A stretch of DNA of 64,000 bases from Setomelanomma holmii (lineage: Eukaryota; Ascomycota; Dothideomycetes; Pleosporales; Phaeosphaeriaceae). The stretch is from the NCBI GenBank assembly GCA_010015745.1, contig ML978168.1:248001-312000 (forward strand). Reading direction: 5' to 3'. Numbering within the stretch: the stretch's first letter is position 1; each line of letters begins with the position of its first letter. Made by a program: the position numbers and the translations under genes. The notes below the pieces were generated by a model. The model was not told the origin of the DNA and made no database searches. It saw nothing but the letters and a program-made list of their open reading frames with translations. Below are positions 31,100-40,844 of this stretch, in pieces.

Positions 31100-34000
31100 T
31101 TACAAATTATCCATCATCTTACTCAGCGCCAGCCAGTTCGCCAACTCGGCTGCGCTGCTGTTCCGCTTGTTATCCTTGGCGTCCAGCGCGACCTTGTTAC
31201 GATCAAGCACTGGAAGTGGCTTATCTGTATCGTTGGGTCGCTTTTGGCCGAAGCCACTGTCGATACGAGGATTGGGTAGTGGTTTGAGCGCAGCGGTGGT
31301 AGGATTGGTTGCGACGGTAGAAGGTGATGGTAGGGAGGTCAAAGTAACGGTCGGTAGTTTGGTCGAAGACGTGATTGTAGTGGTGGTGGGCGATTTGAGC
31401 TGGTTTGAAGAAGGTGGGGTGGTGATGCGGATGTTGACTTCGAGTTTAGGCATCGTAGGGAGCGAGGATGCGGGAGGAAGATTGGGTGCTTTCGAGCGTG
31501 AAGACAATAGCGAGGTGGCGCGGAAGGTTGCGAATTTTGACTTCGCCTTTTCTGGCAGGGGGGAGGAGACCTGTCGTGGCTTCTCGATCTTTGGCGGTGG
31601 TTGCGCTTTGATCTCCTGTTCTTTTTGCTGCCTCGCTCGTTCTTCTTGTTCTCGCCGCAGTCGCTCTCGTACTTCTTCGTCTCGACGCTGCCTCATCTTC
31701 CCCTCAAGTACGGCATTTTGTTCGGCAATCTGGCGCATACGTTCGAGCTCACGCTTCTCCTTGTCATCCGAGTCCTTGAGCATCGCCAAAATCTTGTCTT
31801 TCTCCTTGGCTTCAAGTTCAACGGGCACGCATACCAGTGGCGTCTGGTCCTTCTTATTCTGAATATTAGCTTTTGCGCCAGCGCGTAGAAGTGTGGCAAC
31901 GATCCTCTTGCTGCCGCCAGCAGCTGCTGCGTGAAGTACTGTGTTGCCTTCACTGTCCATTGAGTTGACCTTTGCGCCACGACGTAGAAGAGCATCGGCA
32001 ATCTCCCAGAAGCCTTTTTCTGCAGCTACGAAAAGAGGGGTACGGCCATCGCGGTCGGTGCAATGCACGTCCGCTCTTTGCAGCAGAAACTCGTCCACAA
32101 GATCGATGCGGTTCGCCTTGACTGCGGAGTGGAGCGGGTACCTGCCGCCATAAAAGGGTGATGGCACGGATAATTTGGTGCCCTTTGTCAACAATAATGT
32201 AACGAGGTCAGCATCGACTGTGGGATACTCTTCGAGCAGGAATGTTAGCGTGTGCAGAGACAAGGGCAGATCAAGCGAAGAAGCTTGCGGTGACGGCGTT
32301 CGTCTTGCGCCTCTTGCTGTGCCGACATTCGGATCCGCACGATGTTCCAAGATGAGGTTGACAGTCTCGAAAAGGTATTGTGGTGCAAGAGGAGGCTGCA
32401 GGGGTATCTGTCGCAATATAGCCCATAGCAGGGACGATCCGAGACTCGTCTTCGGTAGCGCATTCGGGTCGAGTCCCATCGTGATCATGCTCTTGAGGTC
32501 TTTAGTGGGAAACATCGTCGCGAAGAGCGATTCCTGAGCCTCCGATGCCGGATCGACAGACTGGCGTCGCAAAGCACCAGCACGGCGCGACCACTCATAC
32601 TGCGCAAGAAGCTTCAAGATATGCTTATCTGCTTCGGTCGAGGGATTGAGTAGTCCTTTTCCAGGTATCCACGTCTCGAACATGAAAGCTGCGCCATGCT
32701 TTAGTAATGCTTCGACAAAGACGGGCTTTCGAGCAATGGCGGCATAGTGCAATGCATCTCGTCCGCCATGGTCCTCGTGACTAACGCAATTCCAGCTCAT
32801 CCTCTTGTCAACCTTCTGCATCAGAAGCGTGTCAATCACTGGCAACCCCTCTTCGGGTAGCGTCTTGACTGCTAGGATCAAAGGCGTCGCTCCCGTACGG
32901 TCACGCATACTCCTGCTTACGCCACGCTCGCAGAACGGCACGGCAGCAGTAGCAATATCTTTCCAAGTTGAAGGGGCTCTGGGTGTGCTGGTGGTAACGT
33001 GGTGAAGAGCGGACAATCCTTCTTCATCCCATGAGTTAATGCTCGGTGGAATGGTCAACAAAGGCACAACATGCCACTGATGATTGACGGCTGCTAGGAG
33101 TAGCGGTGTGCGCTTGTTCGAATCGACCATCGTAGTCTCAGCTCGGGCGCGCAGTAGCAATCGGACGGTCTTGTCGTGGCCATTCGCTGCGGCAAGGTGC
33201 AGTGCGGTCTGTCCCTTAGCGTTGACCTTGCGCAAATCCGATGCTTTGACTAACGACTCAAGGTCTGAATCTGCAGAACCCCTCGCTGGACTGAGAGCGT
33301 AGAGAAGAGGTGTGAGGCCGTCGGCATTGGCGTGTCGCGGGTTCGCGCCATTCTTCAGCAAGACTTCCAGACATGACTTGCTGTGCGTAGCAAGATGTAG
33401 AGCTGTGTTGCCGGTGTTGTCCTGTGCGTTGACTTTTATGCCGGCTTTTAAAAGAATATGTGCGACTCTGGGGTGGTTGAAGCTTGGAGCAACGGCGTAA
33501 TGCAGCAGTGTCTTGCCGTCAGGATACGTGACTGAGACATTCGCGCCGTTCGAGAGTAGGCAGTCGAAGATGGCTGATATGGCCTCTTTGTCTTGTGCGA
33601 GTGAGCCCTCCAAGGCTGCTTGCAACACAGTATGGCCTCTGGCATCTCGAACCGTAACATCGGCATTGCGCTTTACTAGTGCTTGCGTGACGGATGGTCC
33701 AGCGCACTCCAGCGCAACGAATATCGGGCGGTCGCCCTTCGCTGTTGCTCGATCCGGGTCAGCGCCCTTTTGCAGAAACATCTCTACTAAGCTGGCATCG
33801 TCTCTTTTGATCGCCTCTACCAGTACTGTTGAGTCGGGATCACACGCAGCCGAGAAAATGTCCGCAATGAGCTCGTTACCGATGCTGAATCGATTATTGG
33901 CCTTCTCGACGTGCTTCAAGAGCATCTCCTTCTCCTTGGCCAACTTGTTCCGCTTTCCGTGAGCAGCGTTGATGATCGCGACTGCTCCCTGAATGTTGTT

Positions 34001-34657
34001 TGCCAGCAGAGCCGATTCGGCTGGAGTTTGACCTTTCGAGTTGAGTGTGTCGTACTTCGCACCAAGCCTGAGCAGCGACACTACAGTAGCTAATGATACA
34101 GACTTTGATGCAGCGTAGTGTAAAGGTGTTTCGTTCGTCTCGGTGGTGTGAACTTCGAGTTCGGGTCCCGACTCCAGTAGCATGTCGACAACTTCGGACC
34201 GATTGTTCTTGATGGCGATATGTAGCGCCGTTTCTCCAGCTTCCGTGGTAGTAGCGTCGACATTCGCTCCAGCATCCAGCAGAATGCGGACAATCTCGGT
34301 GTACCCGTTCGCAACCGCGATGCACAGTGGTGGCAGACCTGTGCCATCCACATCATCGGGCGATCCTCCAGTCCGCAGAAAGTGTGTAAGAGCTGCTTCG
34401 CGTTGGTGGTAAACAGCGTAGTATATTGGAGTCCAATTCTTCGATGGCCCAAACGAGCGGTCTGCCTCTGGTATCGCCGCCGGCTTCCCGAGCCTACACC
34501 TCATTACCTCCACATGTGTTTGTAGTTTCGAGTTCTTTCGTACCAGACCTCTGGGCCTCGCATTCTCCATTTCGAGTCCACCAACACGAGGAACCGGAAT
34601 CGGGGCGTCCATCTCAGTTGAAGCGCGGCCAAGACAGATGCAAGACTTCGATTTCAT
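31100..34657 (-). CDS. Large ankyrin-repeat protein with coiled-coil tail
   Basis: Intact single exon for 1185 residues. From about residue 75 to 960 it is built of many ankyrin repeats in several blocks, with classical units such as GETALHIAIKNNRSEVVDML, GNTALHLATHSKSCLEVLL, GQTALHLAAANGHDKTVRLL and GNTVLHAAAAGGSKRIVATL. The first 70 residues contain no domain. Residues about 975-1035 form a highly charged single helix or coiled coil (KEKRELERMRQIAEQ, EEVRERLRREQEERARQQ), followed by a Pro/Ser/Thr-rich disordered tail. No catalytic or membrane part is present, so it is a protein-interaction scaffold. The N-terminal MKSKSCICLG is Cys-containing, but there is no myristoylation Gly at position 2. 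Unlike the broken ankyrin gene at 9.5-12 kb it shows no lesion. Confidence 0.88.
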   Translation of the reverse strand: MKSKSCICLGRASTEMDAPIPVPRVGGLEMENARPRGLVRKNSKLQTHVEVMRCRLGKPAAIPEADRSFGPSKNWTPIYYAVYHQREAALTHFLRTGGSPDDVDGTGLPPLCIAVANGYTEIVRILLDAGANVDATTTEAGETALHIAIKNNRSEVVDMLLESGPELEVHTTETNETPLHYAASKSVSLATVVSLLRLGAKYDTLNSKGQTPAESALLANNIQGAVAIINAAHGKRNKLAKEKEMLLKHVEKANNRFSIGNELIADIFSAACDPDSTVLVEAIKRDDASLVEMFLQKGADPDRATAKGDRPIFVALECAGPSVTQALVKRNADVTVRDARGHTVLQAALEGSLAQDKEAISAIFDCLLSNGANVSVTYPDGKTLLHYAVAPSFNHPRVAHILLKAGIKVNAQDNTGNTALHLATHSKSCLEVLLKNGANPRHANADGLTPLLYALSPARGSADSDLESLVKASDLRKVNAKGQTALHLAAANGHDKTVRLLLRARAETTMVDSNKRTPLLLAAVNHQWHVVPLLTIPPSINSWDEEGLSALHHVTTSTPRAPSTWKDIATAAVPFCERGVSRSMRDRTGATPLILAVKTLPEEGLPVIDTLLMQKVDKRMSWNCVSHEDHGGRDALHYAAIARKPVFVEALLKHGAAFMFETWIPGKGLLNPSTEADKHILKLLAQYEWSRRAGALRRQSVDPASEAQESLFATMFPTKDLKSMITMGLDPNALPKTSLGSSLLWAILRQIPLQPPLAPQYLFETVNLILEHRADPNVGTARGARRTPSPQASSLDLPLSLHTLTFLLEEYPTVDADLVTLLLTKGTKLSVPSPFYGGRYPLHSAVKANRIDLVDEFLLQRADVHCTDRDGRTPLFVAAEKGFWEIADALLRRGAKVNSMDSEGNTVLHAAAAGGSKRIVATLLRAGAKANIQNKKDQTPLVCVPVELEAKEKDKILAMLKDSDDKEKRELERMRQIAEQNAVLEGKMRQRRDEEVRERLRREQEERARQQKEQEIKAQPPPKIEKPRQVSSPLPEKAKSKFATFRATSLLSSRSKAPNLPPASSLPTMPKLEVNIRITTPPSSNQLKSPTTTTITSSTKLPTVTLTSLPSPSTVATNPTTAALKPLPNPRIDSGFGQKRPNDTDKPLPVLDRNKVALDAKDNKRNSSAAELANWLALSKMMDNL

Positions 34658-36614
34658 GGTCTCTCCTCGTCGTAAAAGATGCTAGAAATTAGATGGATGA
34701 AAACAATAAACTGAAGAATCCGAACCCGACACGAGACATTACTGTACACCGAAAAAGAAACAATGGACGAAACGAACACCTGGGTCCGCCATACTCAAAA
34801 GCAAAGTGACAAGCTAAAGAGATTGACAGGACGCTTACACCTCAGCCTTCACCTTAAAGTGGAAAGGAACAAGAGGCGCGAGACGCACCTCACGAGTCGC
34901 TCAACGCCAGACGCCCTGACCCACCTGCCAATAACGGTCCAAAACTCGACCCATGAATCCAAAAGCGCCTTAAGCCCACCCCGAAACGCTCAGCTTGTCG
35001 CTAAACGAGGACTCGGAAGGCGAATGGGAGGCGCGAAGATCGCCTTAGCTGTATGCCAGTGAAGCAGGTTATCTGCGACTTGACCTGCATATTCTCGCCA
35101 GCTTACTGATGTGCGCGTATGTGCGTCTACCGGATTCGCCATCGTCAAAGTCCAGCCAAGCCAAAGTGACAACTGTCACCGCCCCTTCCTTTCCATTTCT
35201 CGTGCTGATTTTCTTCATCCAACTTCAGTCAAGCCAGTTGCCGGACTGCGCTTGAGGCGTCCCTCGCTACCGTGATCCACGTGTATGTGGCTTGATTGGC
35301 TCAGGGGCTTCGGCTACCCACTTGCAGGTACCGGCGGCAATAGCTAATTGTGACGGAACATGGCGTTCCGCATGGGCTCCGCGATGCACAATTGGTTTTG
35401 CGATGTATGTATGGTGGATACAGGAGATTTGGTAGAACTGTAGGAAGAGGGGCAAAGAGGGTGATTGGTGTCGTTGCGAGGTCGGAAGGGAAGCGGTCCG
35501 GTCGCTACTGCGGACCGTAGGCCTGGAAACACACAACAACTCTCTATTTCAACTACACAGTAACAGCGAGTATCGCGCGCGGCTTTGCCGTCCAGTTTTG
35601 TGATCGCGACGAAGTTGCAATTTCCGCAATGCCGTTGTTCTCACGACATTCCACTGACAGGCGTTATTGGCGCTAATTTTGACAGGGGTCGCGGCGCGCC
35701 TTCGGCGGGAGATCGGCCGCCTCTTTCAATATTGCGGGATGTTAAGGTTTGGAGCCTCACGATAATTGATAATCATATAGGTTTATAGGACGACACAGGG
35801 GCAATAGTTTGCTTGCGTGCTTGCGCTAAGATGTGTGAATGGCAATCACAAAGATTGGAGGCCTCAAAATGAATTCGAGCTCTTGCGTTCCCTCTCCACA
35901 TCATGATGATCATGGCGAGGTTGAAGTGATGCTAGCAGCATCTGTCAATATACAATTTGCCTCTCCTCGCTTAAGTTCGACACTGCGATAAGTTCTCGAT
36001 TGCACGCCCGATCTGCCCTACTCTCGGAGTAGGGTACAAGTCCCGAGCATGCTGCAAACGTCGCCACCCAATCCTGTAATCGGGACGCATCAACAGAGAA
36101 ACACAGATCTCATGATGTAAGAATAGATGAAACATATACCGGCAAATTCTCCCGAAGTCGCTCGTGCATGTCTTCACCCCGTCTTTCGCCCCCAAAGCCA
36201 GTGGCAGCATCACGAACATTCCCTACGAACATCAAGCATCAATACAGCGATCCAAGATCCAGCGTTTGAGCAGACGAACATGCATATCAAACTATCCAAT
36301 AACCACTACTTTTGACGAAGTTGACGGCGATTGTGCTACCTATACATAGAGTGGCGACATGATCGACCATCGCTTCGGAACCGAAACCATCGCAACGCAA
36401 AACAACAAATGAGTGTATACATGCTCAAAAATGTGAGATCAACGATAAACTCAATCCAGATGTATGCAGCCTTTCTTGTCTTGTCCATTGAGGGCGTGAC
36501 ACATCATCCCTTCAAGCCCGCCTCCGTGCCTTCCCCTCTCCGTCTTCCTTCGTCCTTCCCGCCACCACCAACTTTCTCTCTCTTGCCATCTACACACACT
36601 GTACTTCTCGCCCC
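34658..36614. other. Intergenic, about 2 kb
   Basis: Upstream of the large ankyrin gene and 3' of the MFS gene. Small open frames on both strands lack motifs or plausible splice partners. No repeat or RNA gene recognised. Confidence 0.45.
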
Positions 36615-38099
36615 TCAGAACTTGACCCCCAACTTCCATCCGACCTGCAGCGCACGCGACCAGATGAAGCATCCAGACGCTAAGATGTAACAAAGCGCCG
36701 TCCAGATGACAACACCATAGTACTGCCCACCCGTAGCCTGAAGCAAGCTCCCCGCAATCGGGATGCCCGTCAGCGTCGAGAACGACACCACTGTGTAGCA
36801 AGTCGCATAATACCGTCCATACTGGCTGGTATCGCACAACTGCCCAACGCACACTGGCGTAAGCGAGATATTGCTACCGGACGCGAACCCAAAAATGACC
36901 GCGTAGACAATAGACAGGGCCTTGATGGCCGTAGCTTCCGCTTCGGTTGTTGGCGTAAGTAGCGAGGCAGGGAGCCAGAATGTTAGACTCGTTGCTGAGC
37001 AGATTGCTAATGCGGCAATCATGCTATTGAATCGGCCTAATCGATCTGCCACATACCCTGGCACCCAGCGCCCAATGCAGCTTCCTGCGTTGAAAATGGC
37101 GATAAGCTGGTAGCTGAAAGCCGGCGTGAACGCACCTGTTGAGCTAGCGAACGTGGTGAGATATGTGATTGGGATGAAGAGCGCCCACTCCATTGCGAAG
37201 ATGCCGACAGTGAGCAGGAGGTATGAGTATTGGCGGAAGATGCGGAAGTCGGGCATGACGGACTGGCCTGCTTTAGGTGGGAGGCGGGAACGGATCAGGA
37301 TGCAGAGGACGATGCAGCAGAACACGTCGATGAAGCCGATGACACGCGTGGCCCATGAGAAGCCTACAGAGGGCAAAAGACGCTGTAGAGCGAGCGGGAA
37401 TATCACGCCGCCGAGTGATCCGCCTGCTGCTGCGATGCCAGTTGCGTTTCCGCGCTTAGCGAGGAAGAAGTGGCTCACAGCCGCGATAGAAGGCGTGAAG
37501 ATGAGCGAAGTGCCTAGGCCGCCTAGTACGCCAAACACGAGGAAGAAGTGCCAGTACACAGTGCAGATTCCAAGGAGGAACTGGGATGCGCATAGCAGGA
37601 TACTGCCCGCGAGGCAGAGCAGCTTGGGCCCATGGGCATCGAAGATAGGTCCGATCTGTAGGCCGCAGAAAAAGGACAGGAAGACGTACATCGAGAAAAT
37701 CCAACTGATTGAACTCTCGCTGTAGCCTGCGAGCTGGTGTTCGGCGATGTACGCGTGGTATACACCAACGGTATTCATCATACCCAGACTCGCAACTAGG
37801 CCCATGAAACTTCCCAGCACAACGGACCAGGCGCTTAGGCCGCCTTCAGGGTAGGCCACCTCATCATTAGAGGTGGTGGATGCTGTTTCTTCATCTCCAG
37901 TTACAATGGCGCTTCTTTGATTCTCCGTCTGTTTCTCCGAGACCGGGGCATCGGCGGAGTGAGTTTGGGCACTTCGGCATGGTGAGAGGGCGTCGGATGG
38001 TGGGATTGTGAATTCGGCGTTGGGATAGGTGTTTACTCTGCTGAGTTTGGTTCGTTCGGTGAATGGTCCTGGCGTGCTGCCGTTGTCTTCGCTGTGCAT
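36615..38099 (-). CDS. MFS transporter, monocarboxylate transporter-like
   Basis: Single exon, 494 residues from the ATG at 38097-38099 (an upstream in-frame ATG at 38225 would add 42 residues that look like leader sequence). About 80 hydrophilic N-terminal residues are followed by YPEGGLSAWSVVLGSFMGL, the typical entry into helix 1 of fungal MCT/riboflavin-transporter-like MFS proteins. Twelve membrane helices can be traced. GPIFDAHGPKLL after helix 2 and GYVADRLGRFNS after helix 8 are the paired motif-A loops. The tail after helix 12 is short. Members carry monocarboxylates, vitamins or fungal metabolites across the plasma membrane; the substrate cannot be told. Upstream sequence carries a phased repeat (38294-38372) that may regulate it. 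Confidence 0.88.
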   Translation of the reverse strand: MHSEDNGSTPGPFTERTKLSRVNTYPNAEFTIPPSDALSPCRSAQTHSADAPVSEKQTENQRSAIVTGDEETASTTSNDEVAYPEGGLSAWSVVLGSFMGLVASLGMMNTVGVYHAYIAEHQLAGYSESSISWIFSMYVFLSFFCGLQIGPIFDAHGPKLLCLAGSILLCASQFLLGICTVYWHFFLVFGVLGGLGTSLIFTPSIAAVSHFFLAKRGNATGIAAAGGSLGGVIFPLALQRLLPSVGFSWATRVIGFIDVFCCIVLCILIRSRLPPKAGQSVMPDFRIFRQYSYLLLTVGIFAMEWALFIPITYLTTFASSTGAFTPAFSYQLIAIFNAGSCIGRWVPGYVADRLGRFNSMIAALAICSATSLTFWLPASLLTPTTEAEATAIKALSIVYAVIFGFASGSNISLTPVCVGQLCDTSQYGRYYATCYTVVSFSTLTGIPIAGSLLQATGGQYYGVVIWTALCYILASGCFIWSRALQVGWKLGVKF

Positions 38100-38293
38100 G
38101 CGAAGTGTCGAGTGTTGACCTTGAAAGCGAGATAAGGGCTGAGCTGAAGCGCGCAATTGAGGCGCTATAAAAGGCTGATATCGATGTAGAGAGTAAGATG
38201 ACAAGAGATCAAAACTCCACAACAATCCCCAGAATCGCGTTCGTGCTGCGCAGTATTTATTCCATGCAGTCTATGACGACAGCCGGCTGAATG

Positions 38294-38372
38294 TTCCCGA
38301 GAGGTATAGTCCTCGCAATTGATGTCTCCGAGAGGTAATATATCCAGCAATCGTGATCCCCGAGCGGTATAG
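38294..38372. repeat. Three phased copies of a CCGAG-GGTA motif
   Basis: Three imperfect copies of a 16-bp motif, TTCCCGAGAGGTATAG (38294-38309), TCTCCGAGAGGTAATA (38325-38340) and TCCCCGAGCGGTATAG (38357-38372), lie 31 and 32 bp apart, about three helical turns. The spacers also resemble each other, so this may be a degenerate 31-32-bp tandem repeat. It lies 195-273 bp upstream of the MFS start and could be a set of activator sites. Confidence 0.6.
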
Positions 38373-38565
38373 CGTTGAGAAAAAGACAGAAAACCAGGCG
38401 GGGTAAGGTGTGGTTCTTAAGGCATTACTGCGAACCGTGCCGCTCGGCTGCGGCCGAAGAAGATTTTGCGAAGGTGGGTTTTCCGGGGCCGCGCTTGATT
38501 CGCTGCGTGTGCCGACCCCGAAACAAAGTTACATAACAACATGGGCAGTGTCCGTCCGAAAAAAG

Positions 38566-39434
38566 TTACAACAGCAGCTGAGGGAGTGCGGTGAGGGTGT
38601 TGTAGCCGGGAAAGAGAAGGTTGCGGAATCGGAGACGGAGTTCGTCTTTTTGCTCGAACTTCTTGCCAGGATGGCCAATCGTGTCCAGGATCTCGACAGC
38701 GTCTTTATCTGGCCAGACACACAACAGCAGACGCTGCGCGATCAGCGCCGTCTTCGATACATCACTGGCACCCTCTAGAACGCCGTACCACAGCTGTGAA
38801 GTGGTAGGCTCCGAGGGTCCAGGAGCGGCAACAAAGACATTGCTGATCGCGGAGTCATTGCGCACGCGATCGTGGGCCCCTTGGTAGGGCACGGCAGGCA
38901 TCTTGCTGACCTCATAGGGTGGGCTGGAGGTCTGCGCAGCACTGTCATGTCTATGGAGGAGTGCTGCCACACGCGCAGATTCATCCAGCTTGACGAAACG
39001 AAAGATGTCGAAGGCCTCATTCGATGGACATGCCTGAAGGGCCGTCCACAGGACCAGCCAGCTTCCGCGGAAGCGAAAGCGTTCTTGATGCGACACGTCA
39101 AGGTCGCGTGCTACATACAAGGCCCTGAGACGACCCTCCAGGGCTTTGTACAGTGTGCTGGGTACCTGCTGGAAGAGGTCAGATTAGGAATATGATGCAT
39201 CGAGCTGTAGGTATTCACCGCACTGTCTGCTGTCGCTGTCACCGTCTCGATGTTGCGAGTCTCAACAGGCTGTTCTATGATGTGGACGGCTTGCTCCGAA
39301 AGCAGAGGCCCGGAGGTACTCGCACCCTTGGCGGAGGAGAGGTGATTCTTGACTTTGACCTTGACCTTGGTCGCGATGTCGTAAACGTCGCGGCGGAGGA
39401 GGCTTGCCGCCCATCGAAGGCTGTAGGAAGGCAT
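38566..39434 (-). CDS. Hypothetical two-exon protein
   Basis: Exon 1 (39219-39434) and exon 2 (38566-39168) are joined across a 50-bp intron with GTGAAT donor, CTAAT/CTGAC branch-like sequence and TTCCAG acceptor, giving 272 residues beginning MPSYSLRWAASLLRRDVYD. Exon 2 encodes a globular-looking part with RFRGSWLVLWTALQACPS, FDIFRFVKLDESARVAALL and SQLWYGVLEGASDVSKTAL, then LRFRNLLFPGYNTLTALPQL. No signal peptide, membrane helix or known motif. The start at 39434 was chosen because upstream in-frame sequence to 39632 is unordered. Function unknown. The donor is non-consensus, so the junction is the weakest part of the model. Confidence 0.6.
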
Positions 39435-39683
39435 TCTTTCACAGTTATTAGCAATTGGTCTTATTTGAAACTGTGTGTCAGTGTGGTGCGCTGCTAGAGA
39501 AGAAAGGAAACAAGAAGGAAGAAGGCCTGAAAGGTATTCATGGTTGCCCAGGTGAGAAGTGAGGCATGAGTGAAAGCGCATCAACTGCTCTTTCACTGCA
39601 GTGAAAAGCACGTTCCGCGGAGGCATAGCCATGCAAATACACCGCCAACGAGAAGTTCATGCCAGAGCAAACTGACCTGCAGA

Positions 39684-40844
39684 CTACAGCTTCCACTCCA
39701 CCGCCTCCTCGATCTCAAACACTCCTCCCTCCAGCCACGCACCCACACCCCACAGCTTCAGTCCTTTCGGCCACCACCTGCCTTCCTCAACCTCCCTTTC
39801 TCCCTCTACATTTCCATCTCCACCCGCAGCATCTACCCAACACCCCCTCGCCCACCCCTTCGCCTGCACTCCAAAACCACACCACCTCTCCGTCCCCACG
39901 GCCAAAGCTTCCTCATTCTTGCTACTCACATCATACTCCCTAATCTTCCTCTCCAGCTCCCTTTCAAACGCCACCGCATTCATCTCCCTAGGCGCTCTAC
40001 ACACGGTGGCTAGACATGTGTCATGCTAACAGGCACATACTTTGAATTCACCGGGATTTTCGGGATCCATTTTCAAGGAGTCAACGTCACGCGGAAAGGC
40101 GGCTTCACTTCATCTCCCGCTTTCGAATCGGGCGGGAAGACTTGCACCGTCAGACTCTCGGGCGGCTTGGTGCCTGGAGTAGTTGGAGGCGCAGAGAACT
40201 CAAAGCGCGCGAGGTGTTTGGGAATTATCCAGTTGAGGCGGCCGTTGTACACTGTGGTGCGTTGGGAGACGTAGATGCGGGCGATGCGGAGGGCTTTCTT
40301 CGGGAATTTGATGCACGGGGCTTCGTTGCCGCCATTGGAAAATGCATAGGGTTGAGGCACACTGAAATTCCCGGGTATTAACATGAACTCATCATATGGA
40401 CTTGGTTGGGTTTGTTAGATGAGGTCTTGAGAGCGGCTCATTGTGTAAGGATGGAATTGAATTTGATGAGAGATATGGATAGGGATGGGGTGACTGCAGC
40501 ACTGACTCTTGCCGTGAGAATGATTTGATGTGATTGGAGATCCCTGTCAGTTCAGAAAATAGTGATATGTGCTCTACATGACATGAAGAGAACAGACATG
40601 ACTTGGGCGTACGCGACTCGTACAAAGAAAAGAGATATTGAATGTAGCAGATTGAACTACCAACAGATGTCCCACTATACCTAACAACCAAAACCGCCCC
40701 CAAACCCCCCTCAAATTCACCCATCTCCTTTGTCCCCCAACTTTTCTCCAATTCATCATACACACCACTTGGCAACTCCTTTAACCTCAAAAACATCGTA
40801 TACATCTCCGCCTTAAGTTTCCACGGCGCCTTGGCCCTCGGCAC
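39684..40844 (-). pseudogene. Acetoacetate decarboxylase-like gene, probably broken
   Basis: Conserved blocks of the acetoacetate decarboxylase (ADC)-like fold follow each other: APWKLKAEMYTMFLRL and LPSGVYDELEKSWG, then GEFEGGLGAVLVVRYSGTSV (about 40660-40840), MLIPGNFSVP, RIARIYVSQRTTVYNGRLNW and IPKHLARFEFSAP (about 40200-40384), and GTERWCGF...ARGCWV...LEGGVFEIEEAVEWKL at the end. Problems: no ATG precedes the first block (position 40844 is GTG); the about 270-nt gap between blocks one and two has a donor but no AG acceptor where homology resumes; the third block is preceded by an in-frame TGA at 40073-40075 (homologues would have an aromatic residue before KWIPKIPVNSK); the last junction needs an unusually short intron of about 44 nt. 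A truncated or misassembled gene is possible, but a pseudogene is more likely. Confidence 0.66.

Noticed and set aside
18670..40844. A secondary-metabolite gene cluster
   Set aside because: NmrA, BBE, ABM, MFS and ADC-like genes are present but no polyketide synthase, NRPS, terpene cyclase or pathway regulator; kept only as a low-score idea.
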